Source of the DNA: Parasitella parasitica
Lineage: Eukaryota > Mucoromycota > Mucoromycetes > Mucorales > Mucoraceae
Assembly: GCA_025201805.1 (NCBI GenBank)
Contig: MU619241.1
Coordinates: 9,370-36,668, forward strand
Length of the DNA: 27,299 nt
Direction of reading: 5' to 3'
Below, one piece after another: positions 1 through 13,200 of this stretch. The notes under the pieces were generated by a model that did no database searches, was not told where the DNA came from, and saw nothing but the letters and a program-made list of their open reading frames with translations. How positions within the stretch are numbered: the stretch's first letter is position 1; every line of letters begins with the position of its first letter. The position numbers and the translations under genes were made by a program.

Positions 1-3000
1 ATTGTCACTGTGAATTAGTCTTGTCAATTAGTAATCTAAATAAGTCACCATAAATTTATGTAGTTGTAAAAAGTATAAATAGCAGATGCAATTTCTTCTT
101 AAATAAAATATCTTAAAGTTTTCGTATCTCGTTAACATTTGGTTTTCATTATCTTTATTTTAACCCAACAGTATCCATAGAATACCATGGTTACCACTAT
201 TTCAACTCAGTTGTCATGGCAACCGTTCCTAATCGGATCTAAGGTTAAATGGCATCGATTATTCTATCTAGTAAATAGAAGTATTCAATAGAGTGTCTTG
301 TATAAGAAACCATCTATTTGGGTTCTACTTATTCTACATTGCGAAGCTCAAATTATCGATGAATGATTCACTTTCATAACGATTAGCTGATTAAATATAG
401 AAATAGGTCTTCTTGCTCTGACTACTACTGTGTTATAATCTTGTTTGACAATTAAATGTCAAACATGACCTGATTGTATTTTATAGATTGATTTAGATAG
501 ATTTATTCTAATTTAAATAGACAGCTTCTTGTCAATCAATAAATCAATAGTTCTGTATCTGGTAAACTAAGTCTTTATTACATTCTTATATTTTTATATC
601 ACATACAATCACCTGCTGTGCTCATTTTCAAGACCTGGCAGAACAGGTTACGTATAATCAATGAAGGCTTTTTCACTCTGTTACTCGTTTACAGAGACTT
701 GTAATTGAGCTTATTATCATTCTAACATCTGATTTTTCAAAGCGTTAAGGCTGATCTAAATGTAAAACATACTTTCTAATGTTATAAAATCACTGGAACT
801 CCAAAACTTTTTATTCTCTAATGATGATTCATTTCAACATCCATTTCTAGGGATTACATCCATTTACAGAGTTCTTTTTTGTAATTTTCTTCACTGAATT
901 TATTTCTAACTCGAACTTTATTGCTAATTTGAGTGCTGAAAAATGATAACATGAACTATAATATACTTGCTTGTATAGGTATTTATATTATGTACTATCA
1001 TGAATTAGTTAATTTTTAAAGGCACAGAATCTCTATTACATGCTTTATACATACATATATGTATGTATGTGTGTTTTTATGTTTGTAAATAGGTTTTTTA
1101 AGCTGTGTAATGCCAAAGATGTTGTTTCTTTGGAAGATTCTTTCCTTCTCAAAGTTTAACTGATAACTACTATTCAAAATTGTTTCAAATAAGATTTCGA
1201 AAATTTCAAATAATCTGCATATATTTCATGCCATTAATTTTTTGCCAAATATGATTTTTGCCCAGTGGTTTTGGGTTGGCTGTGTGGGGTAATAATAATT
1301 CCCCAACGCCTAATCATTTTGACTGTGTGCTTAAGTGATCGAACTTCCCACAAAAAAGTAATTGAATGTCATCTCTTACAGAGCTACCTTAGATATTCCA
1401 AATCAAGCTAATAAAAACAGATTACCAAAATATCTAACCATGAAACCGCGAAACGTTTGTAATCGATTAAGAACCAACTAAAAGAAATCGAACCACAAAC
1501 CACATTTGGAACGCATAGACCAATGTAAGGTCTGGTCCATGCATTTCATTTACAAATGTGTCAGAAACATCGATATTAGAATACCGTACTTGATTATGTA
1601 AAATCAAATACAGAAGAACTTGACTGACAGTTACGGCGTAACTGACAGACAGACCGTTTACAACAACGAATATAAATAAAGTAAAAATGTCTAACCTTTG
1701 CACGTTATCCTATTTCAAAAATAAACAAGGAAATAAATTGTATCTATTGTTGTTTTTACACTTTTTTACTACAGACTGTTTTGATACATGAACTATCTTT
1801 TAGAAATGCGCATTTAATGAGGTATATATTTTTAGTTTCTCCACCAATGTAAGAGTAGCAGAAAGAGATACAATATAAGTCGAGCTTTATAATAATATGA
1901 TGGGACAATGTATGTATAGATACTGGATTGTTACATTCTTAGTACAATGCACATTAAAGCTTGTTTTAAACTTAATTATACGATTAGGGTCATCTGAGCA
2001 TCACTTGATTTCCCTTTTGGGGAAGTATCCATAGTTATGTGCTAAAGCAGTTTTCATTTCATACTTTACAGACATTTGCTTGTAACTTTTGCTAAATTAA
2101 TCTTAGAACTCGGAAAATTAGCGCTATCTATTAAAAATACTTTATAAATGAAAAAATCAATATCTATTAAGTTATCAGTAGGAAACAATAATTTTCATAC
2201 AAAAATTAACGAAAATAAAACTTTATTAAATAATCATCATTTGTTTATCCTGCAAAGAAAGGGCCATAACACAATCAATTACAGAGGGTGTGCTATGAAT
2301 CTAATTAATGTCCCCACTAATTGTCACTTGCCCTTTGAGTCAAGGACAAATCAGCTCGACTCATTAGAATTGTGCTAGAAACCTTAGTTATTTAGGAGCT
2401 AATCTTAGTGATGCTACTGACTCGACAAATTTCAACAACTGTATCCAAATCAAAGCCGTTACAGCAACAAGTTGGCGTATAGAATGCTATTTCCAATTAG
2501 CTTTGTGCCAAGTGGGCCAGCCCGCTGCAGACACGAGCTGTCCACCCCCTCAATGGAATAAAGGTCATTTTTCATCGTAGTTCGGGAGGTCGAGATAGCT
2601 CCTATAAGCGTATACAAACTGTACATTTCAAGGCTTTTACTGGATAGCTTATCTGTCAAAAGATCACGTAATATAGACGGCGAGCTGCCGAGCGTTTGTT
2701 TACCTATTAATTGGATGTAGAATTAAAAGCGTTTAATATTACATTATACAATATATAATTATATCAGACTTTTTACCATGTAAAGAATTTAATACATCTT
2801 ACTCTGATCAATGTAAGATTAAACACGAATAAGAAGCATCATTATTTGGTTTACATGTAATTGAGTAAAGCAATATTGAAGGTATTTTACTTATTAAGAG
2901 GATTGGCACAGTGAATCTAGTACCATTTCGTATTTTCCATATACTTATAAGCGTATTTATCGTAATGCAGAAACTATCATAACCGTGTACGGTTGTTCAG

Positions 3001-3156
3001 AGTATATAGCATATTAGCAGCTATCTAATCAATGCAATTGTCAGACTACACAAAATTTTAGGCTTTATATGAGCATGCTAAGCACTCAATATTATGTCCT
3101 CTACAGTTGAACCAATAATAAAACCAACTTCATTGATAAAACGGTATATATTTGTT
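1..3156. other. AT-rich gene-poor region, no supported gene
   Basis: No reading frame here has a recognisable domain, a plausible exon chain or coding-like composition, and the longest open frames are about 75 codons of low-complexity AT-rich sequence. Two small things stand out. A GC-richer island at about 2460-2640 sits in otherwise AT-rich DNA and is open on the minus strand, but I do not recognise it. A perfect inverted repeat lies at 1628-1634 / 1638-1644 (7-nt arms, 3-nt loop). The right edge should hold the 3' UTR of the minus-strand TBC gene. I see no tRNA or rRNA. Confidence 0.6.
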
Positions 3157-5123
3157 TTATTTTAAATGACTAGGTGCATTATGAAATAAAGTCTTCCACA
3201 TGTATGCCTCTGACAGTAGTAACTCAACATCCTTTTCTTGCCAGCCTTGTGTAGGCAATTGTTGCAAAAAAATCATTACACCTTGGAAGTCTAATTTTTG
3301 CAATTGGTTTGACCATTTGACTAGAAATGCTGCACAGACATAAACATGGAATTCAGAAAATCCTTCAGACGAACCCTCTGCCAAATAAGTATCCCACATA
3401 CGAATCGTACTGCCAAGTGGTAGCTCACGCATCAACAAGCAGTTCATCCATCTAAAAGCAAATTGAATAAACTCAATACCTTCGTTTTGCAAATGCTGAG
3501 CTAAGCGAGCTGTAACAATGTAGTGTTAGTCAGAATCCAAAGACGAAAACCCGCTGTTTTTACCATCAATTCGAGTAACTAGTTCTTTCAGTGTCGCTAT
3601 TTGTCTCTGGATGCCTGGTTGTGCAAACGTGTAATTGTCTTGGATACCATCTAGCAGCTTCGATAAACACCAGAAACTATCTGCTTCAATCACACCCAAT
3701 ATTTCCTTATCCAGTTTTCCAACATCATACTGCTCAGGATCCTCATCAATGTAAGCAGATAAAAATACTTCAAAAATAGGCGTGACCAAATCATTAATTC
3801 CTTGTACATAGCCACTCGCTGGATGTCTGATTGCCCATTGATACAAGATTCTTTCCAGACACTAATTTTAAAGTAAGTATATAACACGCAAGGCTGATCA
3901 TATTTATCAATACCAGCTGTGTCGCTTCATACTGATACAAAGGAATACCAGGATTTGTTCTAGGTATATCGATATGTATTTGGTGCCATAATGCTTGATC
4001 TAACCCTGCAACTCCTCGAGCATATGTTGCTGTTACACTGTCTGAGTATTCTTTTCTTTTGCGGGCAAGTGTGATTTCTCTTCTTGCTGAATTGCAAGGT
4101 AGATACCCAAGCAGCAATTGCCAGGCCATCATTCTCAATTCTTCGGGTATACCACTCCAGCTTAATGATCTCAATGACACTAAAGGATACTGATCAGACA
4201 TTTACTACAAGAATCATAGAATATCTTTACCCAAGTCCACATTAGATACAGACAGTACTTCCTTAAACTTTCTTGATCTCAAAGGATCTCTGACATCCTT
4301 GACATCAGTCCATTTCAAAAATCGTGTAGGGTCTATAGATTTGAATTATGCATTGTACATTTTCTCACGATAATACGTATGCTTGCCTAGCAGTATATCT
4401 TTGACATGGTCTTTGATTCCATTGGGATTTGTGGATTTTTTCTTTCTTGGAGGTTGAGGTTGAGGTGGAGGATTAGCAGAAGTTGTGGCCGTTAGTAGCA
4501 CAGCTTCCACAGCCTTGGAAGCTTTTGCCAACTTCTCATCGTCACTTGAGCGGCCTGGAGTTTCTCTAATTGAGTGTTTTCCTGGTTCATGTATATCGTC
4601 ACTCCATTCATCATTTGTGTCTTTTAAAAACGCGTTGAAGGATTTCTGTGTTGAAGTGCTTCTTGCATGATTCTTCTTTTTAGAGTGTGTATCAAAGGAT
4701 TTATTCGTAATTTGTTGCTGGTTTTGAGATGATGCTTGACTATTTATTGCTGGATATTGGGAGGGCAACATGACAGGTTTTAGCGATGCATCGTGAAAGG
4801 TGACCAAGCTATTGTATGTGTACCGTGCGCCTATAACTTCTCTTTTGCTGGAGCTATTGTCTTGTGGTATGGTTGAGAAGCTAGGAACAACACTGATACT
4901 AAGTATTTCATTATTAGTATGATTCTATTCTCTTTTTATCGTAGCAAAGACACTCTACCTTCCTGGAAGTTTGAGTCCTCGTCTTTTCCAAAACGACCTG
5001 TTTGGACAAGTTAATAGATAATATCATTAATATCCTTTAGCCTTTATTTACTTTTGAGACTCTATGTAGAATAAAATTAGCCAGCATAGCTTAATTCATG
5101 GTGCTCGACTTACGTTGCTCCAT
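3157..5123 (-). CDS. GYP1: Gyp1/TBC1D22-type Rab GTPase-activating protein (TBC domain)
   Basis: TBC-domain GAP that speeds GTP hydrolysis on Rab GTPases. The yeast relative Gyp1 acts on Ypt1 at the Golgi (family knowledge). Well-supported exons on the minus strand are 4289-4231, 4179-3914, 3861-3564 and 3509-3157 (stop 3159-3157), joined in phase by introns of 51, 52 and 54 nt. The TBC signature is complete: SWSGIPEELR, WHQIHIDIPRTNP (catalytic Arg finger in IDIPR, near 3960), RHPASGYVQGINDL (Gln finger in YVQG, near 3806), EADSFWCLSKLLDGIQDNY and FAFRWMNCLLMREL. The last strongly resembles Gyp1. The upstream exon, about 4359 to about 4870, encodes a polar Gln/Ser/Lys-rich, poorly conserved N-terminus. 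Its join is uncertain: a 69-nt intron 4358-4290 keeps phase, and a 36-nt alternative would retain more residues. The ATG at 5123-5121, followed after four codons by a GTAAGT donor, is my best start, but the first exons are tentative. The family is certain; the 5' end is not. Confidence 0.9.
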
Positions 5124-6540
5124 ATTTCAAAAAGTAAGAAAAAAGAGGGGTGAAAAGAGCTAACTATAAATCATGTTTACAAAACCCGATTTCACCATGC
5201 AAAAATGGCTCTTCCAATAATGGTCGATTTAACTGCAACATCTAAAATGATACAGATTTGAGACCAAGCCTGTCAAGATTGTGGCTACGAGTTCATTATC
5301 TTGGTAGCTTTGATTTAAAGCCGTTATCTTCTTGCTTAACCATTTCCTCAGGTGACTAAGTCTGATTCACAAGAACAGAGCTAATGATAGGCTTTTTCTC
5401 CTTTCCTTACGATGTCTTTCCAAATTTTGATCTCCATGATGTGGTAACTAACCTTCGTTAATAACAAATCGTACAACATCTGACAATCTGCTAATAAAAA
5501 CGAAGCATTCTATGGTTTGCGCTTCAGGGATAGAACTATTACTTGCTCAACAGTCGATAATTTTATAACGCATGGTATTGTCTTAGATGAGGCATCTGCT
5601 ATTGCATCATCATATAAAGCTGGTTGCTTAAAGTATGTTGGTCCTGGAGAAACATCAGTTATTAATAATAAAAAACTCAATGAAGACATTTCTGTAAGAG
5701 AAGGAGCCGAAGATCTCTTGGGAAGTGCTGTGCAGTTTGATTCAGATAAAGACATGCAGAATGATTTAATTACTAGCAAAGTTCGAATAGAGGAGAGGTG
5801 TTCGTTGATGGCCGAATCTATTATGGTAATTATCAATATATATAAGATCAAGACTAATCATGTATGATTTCAAGAAATGAATCAAGATTGGATAATATAT
5901 TTTTTTTTCTGCCCATCCAGCATTTTCACCAAATACTTTAACAGATTTAAAATGCATGCATTGTCAGTAATAAGAGCAAATTGATAATTCAAGTACTTGA
6001 TGTTCCAATTCAACAAAGTATAGTAAAGAAATGGGAGGGGGGGGGAATATACCTCTGTTTTTATGACGAAATTCAGTGAAAACAATTCTGCCCATCTTGG
6101 TATACTTGGGTAATGAGAGGCCAAAATTAAAAATAAAGCGTCTAAAAAATACACAGTTTAAGAATTGTCAGCTCTCTAAAAGTATACTAGCCAAAGGCTA
6201 TATTTCCATTCTTTTAAGTTGACATTTACAATGTGTGGCTAAAATTTTCAAAATTTACAAAAATAGAAGAAGCGTACCATAGACAATGGAAGAAAAGCAG
6301 TTGTCCAACTACCAAAAGTTGAAGAAGGTTTATGGTCTTATGGACGTAAGCAATAATATTTCACTTTGATTGCATCAGCTGTATCTTGATCGAAATATGT
6401 GAAAAGCTCGATTCATTGGATATGTCCACAATGAAGTTCTGAGATAGACAATAAAAAATGACAACCATCTAAAAACCCATGGATTCAAGCCTTGAATAAC
6501 ATGTACCCAAAATAAACATTTATATTTTCACGGAGATTGT
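5124..6540. other. Intergenic; one open coding-like stretch of unknown identity
   Basis: The only segment that looks coding is 5481-5829 on the plus strand. It is about 115 codons without a stop, mixed and acidic in composition (for example VLDEASAIASSYKAGC and GPGETSVINN), and ends at ATG|GTAATT, a possible splice donor. It has no credible start, and I found no in-phase partner exon on either side. It could be an exon of a broken gene, part of an old mobile element, or chance. A G-run near 6032-6045 and scattered short ORFs on both strands do not join into a gene. No promoter or RNA gene is recognised. Confidence 0.3.
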
Positions 6541-7101
6541 CGTTTGGAGACATCTACGACCATGCGACATGTTGTCATTACTTTTGCTGGTTTGGTTGAT
6601 TCTACTACAGCGGTCGTTCTTGATGTGGCTAAAAGTTAATTATAATCAGTAATGTAATTAGATTTTGGTTTGTAATACCCAACTTTCATATTACCTGTAT
6701 TACTTTCTTGTGAAATTTTAAAATCTTTCAAGGAGCATTGGGCCCCTTTATTTGAGCATCCTTCACAATCCAAATTAGCATTAAAGCCTACCTCGTCTAT
6801 TAAAATACAGCTTTTATACAGCATACGATGAGATTTTCCCTCTTCGGTAGAGCTGTATATTCGTTTCTTCTATCGTTTTTTGAGTAAATCTAGGAAATAT
6901 TCAACTTGGAGACAGTAAAATGCCTCTCATGGAAAGCGCTGTATAGAATAGCTTTATGACATTGTAATTTGGATACATTGAAGGGTGTTTTGATGTTCGC
7001 GCACATGGTGAGTATTGATAAATTGAATATCTTTAGGCAGATCACATCAATTATCAGCAATAGCATGACAAATGCTTTCTCCCACAATGGACGGTCTTTC
7101 A
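6541..7101 (-). mobile_element. Degenerate Tc1/mariner-like transposase relic
   Basis: Read on the minus strand, pieces in different frames follow the order of a Tc1/mariner (IS630 superfamily) transposase. The order is an N-terminal helix-turn-helix-like piece with ERPSIVGESICHAIADN (about 7100-7050), then FINTHHVREH, then AILYSAFHER, then CILIDEVGFNANLDCEG (about 6810-6760). The last resembles the block with the first catalytic Asp (consensus hhxDExGFN). Frameshifts and stops interrupt it. The second and third catalytic acids are not recognisable and no terminal inverted repeats were found, so it cannot be active. A 66-nt GT-AG interval (6694-6629) can be removed in phase, joining the DEVGFN part to an Ala/Thr/Val-rich piece that may continue the same domain. 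The call rests on block order and the DExGFN motif only. It lies about 120 bp upstream of the VWA8 start. Confidence 0.4.
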
Positions 7102-7218
7102 ATCAATTATGTGATTTTCCAGAATTGAGGATGACTAAAAGCAAATATAAATAATTGCGCTTACTTTTTGAACTTGTCTTTTTTTTTTTTCCTTACACTG
7201 TTCTTTTTCAAAAGAAAA

Positions 7219-10200
7219 ATGGCTTCAAATAACAAGCAAGCCAAGAGACGTCTTAAACAACTTGGGGCCACTTTGAACCCGTCTAAAGCAGGATGGTCAG
7301 ATTCTGAGGACGAAGAACTCAGTCATGAAGGTAGATGCACACATTTCTTGTGTAAAATATGCGTGTATATATATTCATTGCAAACTAGTTGGCATCAAAT
7401 CTGTACGTATCGGCGACGTTGTGATGCAAGTCTACCCTGCTGAAAATCCAGAATTGGTTCCTGAAATTCAAGGTGCCTTCTACGAAGGGGCTCAGGTAGG
7501 GTTATTTTACGGTTGGATGATGCCACAGTGCTGCTTATTTACATTTGTGCTCAGGATATGCTGAGACATCTGCGATGGATCATGCAGAAAGACAAGGTAC
7601 GCAGTTTTGATTGTGAACAAGATTACTGAATGTTAATTCGGTTGTGAATAGCTTGGTCAAGACATCTTCTTATTGGGCCCTCCTGGGCCTTTGCGTCGTA
7701 ATCTCATCATGAAATACGCAGAAATGACTCAACGAGAGTAAGCAAAACAAGAAGCATTAATAATGGGGGAGGTGGGGGAGGTGGCGGGTAGCATCCAAAT
7801 TATTCAATTGTTTTTCCTTTTTAGGATTGAATATGTTGCACTATCAAAGGATGTGACAGATGCGGATTTGAAACAACGAAGAGAGCTGCACAACGGCACT
7901 TCATTCTACGTAGATCAGGCAGCTGTCAGGGCTGCAATTCATGGCAGAATTTTGGTCTTGGACGGCATTGAGAAAGCAGAGAGAAACGTATTGCCAATTT
8001 TGAACAATTTGCTGGAAAATCGAGAAATGTCTTTGGATGATGGACGGTTCTTGACAACTAAAGACGTCAAGGACACGGCGGATACAAAGTTCGAAAAAGT
8101 GAGTCCACGATTCTTGGTGTTTGCATTAGGTTGGTTACTTGCACGGCTATTTTGTTGCTGAAAATACAAGTGTTTCTAACACGCTATACGCTTTGAACAT
8201 TAAGGTTTACCTGTACCACCGTATGTCGGATATCCTTTGGATCCGCCGCTTCGTTCCCGATTTCAAAGCAGAGATGTCAAGTCGCCTGAATTCAAGTCGC
8301 AAGTGGACCAAATGCTTAGTCTAATAACCAATAAAAACATATCGAGAGACCTGATTGAAAGATTGATTTCCATCAGCATGGTGCTGGGCGTCCAGAACCA
8401 AAAAAACAGTAACCGCGAGATTGAAGTCCCCGAATTCCCCATGACAATTGAAAGCCTGGCGCATCTACTATCCCTGGTTCCCAACATCCACCCCAGATTC
8501 CTGGTCGATATTTTGTATCCATACGCATTACTGCCAACATGCGATTTGGAGCAGTTGAGTGTCATTGAAGCTGCATTCAGAAGATTTGGCGTCAAGTCCG
8601 CTGTGGTCGAAGCTCACATGGAGGCTCGCCAAACCCCTTCTGGCTATTCTATCGCCAATATTGATCCAATCAAAAGTCAGGACAACATTTCTATCGATGG
8701 ATATCATTACACGCACAAAGCAATTGCATCGTTTGCCTCAGACCAGTTTGGAGCTGTTGGCTTGCCAATTCAATGTGGCCCTTCTCCTTTCAGCCCTGCC
8801 GAGTACTTTATTGAGACGCCCTACCATCGAGAAATCTTCTCTGCCATGGTCTTGCTTCATGCCGGTGGAAAGGATATTTGCCTGGTGGGCACTCATAAAG
8901 GTGTTGGCAAGTCTGCTCTAGTAAGACACTTTGCGCGTAATTTGGGGTATACCATCGACTACATTCCTTTGTATCGCGACATGTCTTCTCGCGATTTGCT
9001 CCAGCGCAGATCTACAACTGCCAAGGGTGATACTGTGTGGGAAAACTCGTTGCTTGTAGAAGCTGCTATTCATGGGCATCTTGCGGTTTTGGATGGCATC
9101 GAGGCTTTGTCTTATGGAACCTTGAATACGCTCCAGCGTCTATGTTCTGATCGTGAAACACAGCTCCCCGATGGCACTCGATTGATCAGTAGCCATCGCT
9201 ATGCCAGACTGATGCGCAAGCAATCGCCTGATACATTAGAAGCCAAACGCCTAATCCCTATCCACCCTTCATTCCGCATCATGGCATTGGCTAGAGCTGG
9301 CACAAGCGGCCAAACTGACACCAAAGCTGGATCTTGGCTTACCGCAGAAATACTGTCCATGTTCCACTTTATTGTTGTTGATTCGCTGCCATCGCATGAG
9401 GAACAGCAAGTGCTTGGAGCTCTGTCACCGGGCGTAGACGAAGGCAAGCTGAGACAGCTGCTTACATTTGCAAGAAGACTTCGCAGAGATAAGGATGACA
9501 CTATTCGCATCCTGTCAAGTGCTTTGTCCACTCGTCAATTGATTCGTATCTGCCGTCGCCTGGCTTACTTTGAAAATGAAAGTTTGTATGTCGCTATTCA
9601 CAAGGCAGCCTTATCTCGCTTTATGCCTACTGTAGCCCGCGAGGCACTTTCTGCTCTTATGATTGCTAATGGAATTTATCCACCAAAGAAAGATCCCAGC
9701 TCCCCCGAGCTCGTAATCCAAGTCCTGCCATCCAGAGACGCTCCAGAACAAATCCGCATCGGCAATGTCACTGAGCCTGTCTTCAAGGGCGGCAATCCCA
9801 TGTTGATCCCTAAAGTTGTGTTCCATGAAAATCCTGCGCACAACGAAATCTTGAAAGAAATGCTCAAAGACTACCAGCTGGGTGACCATTTGCTTCTCAT
9901 CGGTAACCAAGGCGTTGGTAAGAACAAGCTGGCTGATTACTTTTTGCAATTGCTGCAACTGCCTCGTGAATACATTCAGCTGCATCGTGACAGCACTGTG
10001 CAAAGCTTGACCACGACCCCAGCAATTGCCAATGGTGTGTTGACCTACGAGGATTCGGCTCTTGTCAAGGCAGTGCGTGATGGCACCATCTTGGTTGTAG
10101 ATGAGGCTGACAAAGCTCCAACTTATGTAACTGCGGTGCTAAAGAGTTTGGTTGAAGATGGCCAAATGGTGCTGGGCGATGGGCGTCGCATCATCTCAAA

Positions 10201-13200
10201 GGAATCGGACGTCCAAGATGGCCAAAATTACATCATGGTGCATCCCAATTTCCGCATGCTTGTATTAGCTAACCGTCCTGGCTACCCGTTCCTGGGCAAT
10301 GATTTCTACCGCGAGATTGGCGATGTCTTTAGTTGCCATGCCGTTGACAATCCGGACATGGTGTCTGAAATGTACTTGTTGCGCAGATACGGCCCTCAGG
10401 TGTCTGAAGACCTGCTGGCCAAGCTGTCGAGTGCATTTACTGATTTGCGCAAGCTAACAGATGAAGGTCTTATCTCCTATCCTTACTCTACTCGTGAGCT
10501 GGTCAACATTGTGCTGCATTTGCAAAAGTACCCCGAGGAAGGCATTTCCAAGATCCTGCAAAACGTGTTTGATTTTGACCAGTACGATCAAGCCTCCAAG
10601 GAGCTGGTCATTGAGATCTTTGAAAAGCATGGTATTCCCGTAGGCCTGGAGTCTGATTTCTCTATGCATTTAGGTGATGTTTTATCGCTGAACAATCCGC
10701 TGCTGTCTGAGCAGTGGACTCGTGTTCCGTCTGCTACCAAGCACTTTGCTACGCAGGTTCAAACAGAGCCTATTGCTGTTCGTGGTGGTTGGGACATTGA
10801 TGTCGGCAAAAAGTGGAGAGATCTTGAGCGCAAGGAAGGAAGATCTACAATATTTTCTGAGCAGCTGTACACGTTTGATATCCCCACCCGCGGCGAGGCA
10901 CTTGATATTGCTGCCATTGACGACGGCACCTTGTTTGTTGTCACCACCAATCCAGTGACGCTGCATCGCATTGACCCCAATCATAAGCGTTTGGACAGTT
11001 TGGACCTGTACGAGTACTTTCCTCTGCAAAGAGCTCCTCCTAGACTTCGTATCTCTGTCATCCGCACCAGTACAGGTACTGTAAAATACCTTGCTCTGCA
11101 CAATCCTTCAAACAACGAACTGCTCTGCTGCGATTTCAACAAAAAATCTGTCGTATCGGTTGTAATCCGTGGTTTGGAGCCTGTTAAATCCATCATGTGT
11201 AACAACTTGAGCTCTACTGGCATTTTGGTATTCTATCAAGAAGATCAGCCCACAATTGCTGTACTCGACTTTAATACTTCTCAGCAGCACTCATTAATAT
11301 TTCCTCAACGTATCAGTCAGCTTTACGTTGTTGAGCCCAACTTTTGGATTGCTCGTGGCAGCCGAAATGCCAATATTTACGCTATTACTCCCGAAAAGCA
11401 AGGCGGCCTTCCTAACCTTATGGAGTCAATCCAGGCTTTGGGTCAAAATGGCCAGCCTGTCGGTGAATTGGCTCACATTTACGAAACAGATTTTGCTCCC
11501 GGTGCGAAATTTGCACAAAATGCTGACACCAACAAGTTTGCTTCCATTCTCGAAGGTTGCTCCTATGCTGAATTCTTTGGTGGTCGTGGCGTAATTGACA
11601 TTTCTTCTTATATCAAGCAGCAACAGAGCAATTCCGATCAGGACGCTGGGAAGGTCAAGGGATCTTCCTTGTACCTGCAGCACACCCAGCAATTAGCGAT
11701 CATTCAACCACCCACTAATGGTCGTGCTGAAAGCTCCATAGATCTTTTGAACCCCAACACAAATCAGATCTGGCGCATCAAAACACCTTTATCGATCATT
11801 GGTTCCATGGAAGCGCCTATTCCTACCTACAACCAGTTCCAAGTAGAGAGGTTTGCAGCCACCATGTGTGAGTTACCCAACGGCAATTTGGTTACAATGG
11901 ACAATGCTGGTACAGTTCGAATCTGGCAAGTGAGTTCCAATGACCTTTACAAGGCTGCTCAAACATGGAAACAGATGGTCGGCGTTGATCAAAAGATACT
12001 GTCTGTCATTTACGAGACGGATGAGACACAGCTGGATGATCTTTATAAAGAGGCCGGAAACCAAGATAACGCTGATGCGCAATGTAAAAATGACGGCCAG
12101 GGGCAAGGCTCTGGAGGTACGTCTGGCGTAGGCGAAGGCGATGGTGGTTCTGGCTCTGGAGGCGAAGGCGGAGGAGGCGTTAATGGTTCTGGTAACAACA
12201 TGAACGAAGATGGTCGTAAAGAAGCTACTTTTGAAGACATCAACAACCTGAAACTCGTATGTATATTTCTGACCGCTCTTGCGTGTTTGACTGACCTGTT
12301 TTGTAGAAAACTGCTGGCGATGAGCCTGAGGCAATTACTAGAGCGCAAAAGTAAGTTGGGACACATGCAGTGTGACATCCACGTATTGATACAGTGTGCT
12401 TTAGAGAAATGCACGACCAGGCTATGGAGAAAATGCTGAAAAAACTTGACATGACCCAATCTGATTTCCAGGTATGCTATATACGCGATTGTGGAATGAT
12501 CTATCATATACTGACACCGTCGTTTGCGATATAAAGCAATACAATAAATTCATGGAAAACATTAGACGCGAAGTTCGCGAACTGCGAGTTATTCTAGAGA
12601 GCGTCGAAGCAAAGAAACACGAGAGGGTTTGGCTCAAAAATCAATCTTCGGGCGATCTGGATGACACCAAGATGTAAGTTACAGTCTGCAGACAAAGGAT
12701 TACCATGTACTCACATATAGATCTAGCATTGAAGGTCTTACGGGTGAAAGAGCCATCTACAAGAAGCGTGGTGAAGATGACCCTGAGCTTGGTCTGTTCC
12801 AAGACAAGCCAAAGAGAATGAACTTTGTCTTTGACCTGTCCGCTAGCATGTTCCGTTTCAATACGCATGATCGCCGTTTGGAGCGCTCGATGGAAGTGGC
12901 ATTGATGTTGATGGAGTCATTCCGTGGTTTTGAGCATAAATTCGCATACAAGATTGTCGGGCATAGTGGCGATGGGGCCAACATTGAGTTTGTGAGCCCT
13001 GGCAAGTACCCCAAGACGGAGAAAGAGGAATTTGAGGTGATCAGTAAGATGAAGGCCCATTCACAATACTGTCTCAGTGGCGACAATACGCTTGGCGCAG
13101 CATCGCATTCTATGAAGGAGGTTGTACAAGAAGAATCGGATGATTATTTCGTCGTAGTCTTGTCTGATGCCAATATTGCACAATACAACATTCACCCTAA

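Noticed and set aside
2459-2659. 66-codon minus-strand frame in the GC-richer island
   Set aside because: No domain, no splice partner and no start context. The island may be a repeat fragment, but nothing in the sequence identifies it.
6286-6366. Short plus-strand frame starting at an ATG near 6286 (MEEKQLSNYQKLKKVYG)
   Set aside because: Only 27 codons, no partner exon, and opposite in strand to the nearby transposase relic. Not supportable as a gene.
7939-8169. Minus-strand open frames opposite VWA8 (also 9199-9531, 9611-10003, 11873-12334, 12043-12507)
   Set aside because: They are shadows of the long conserved VWA8 coding strand, with no motif of their own and no promoter or start context.
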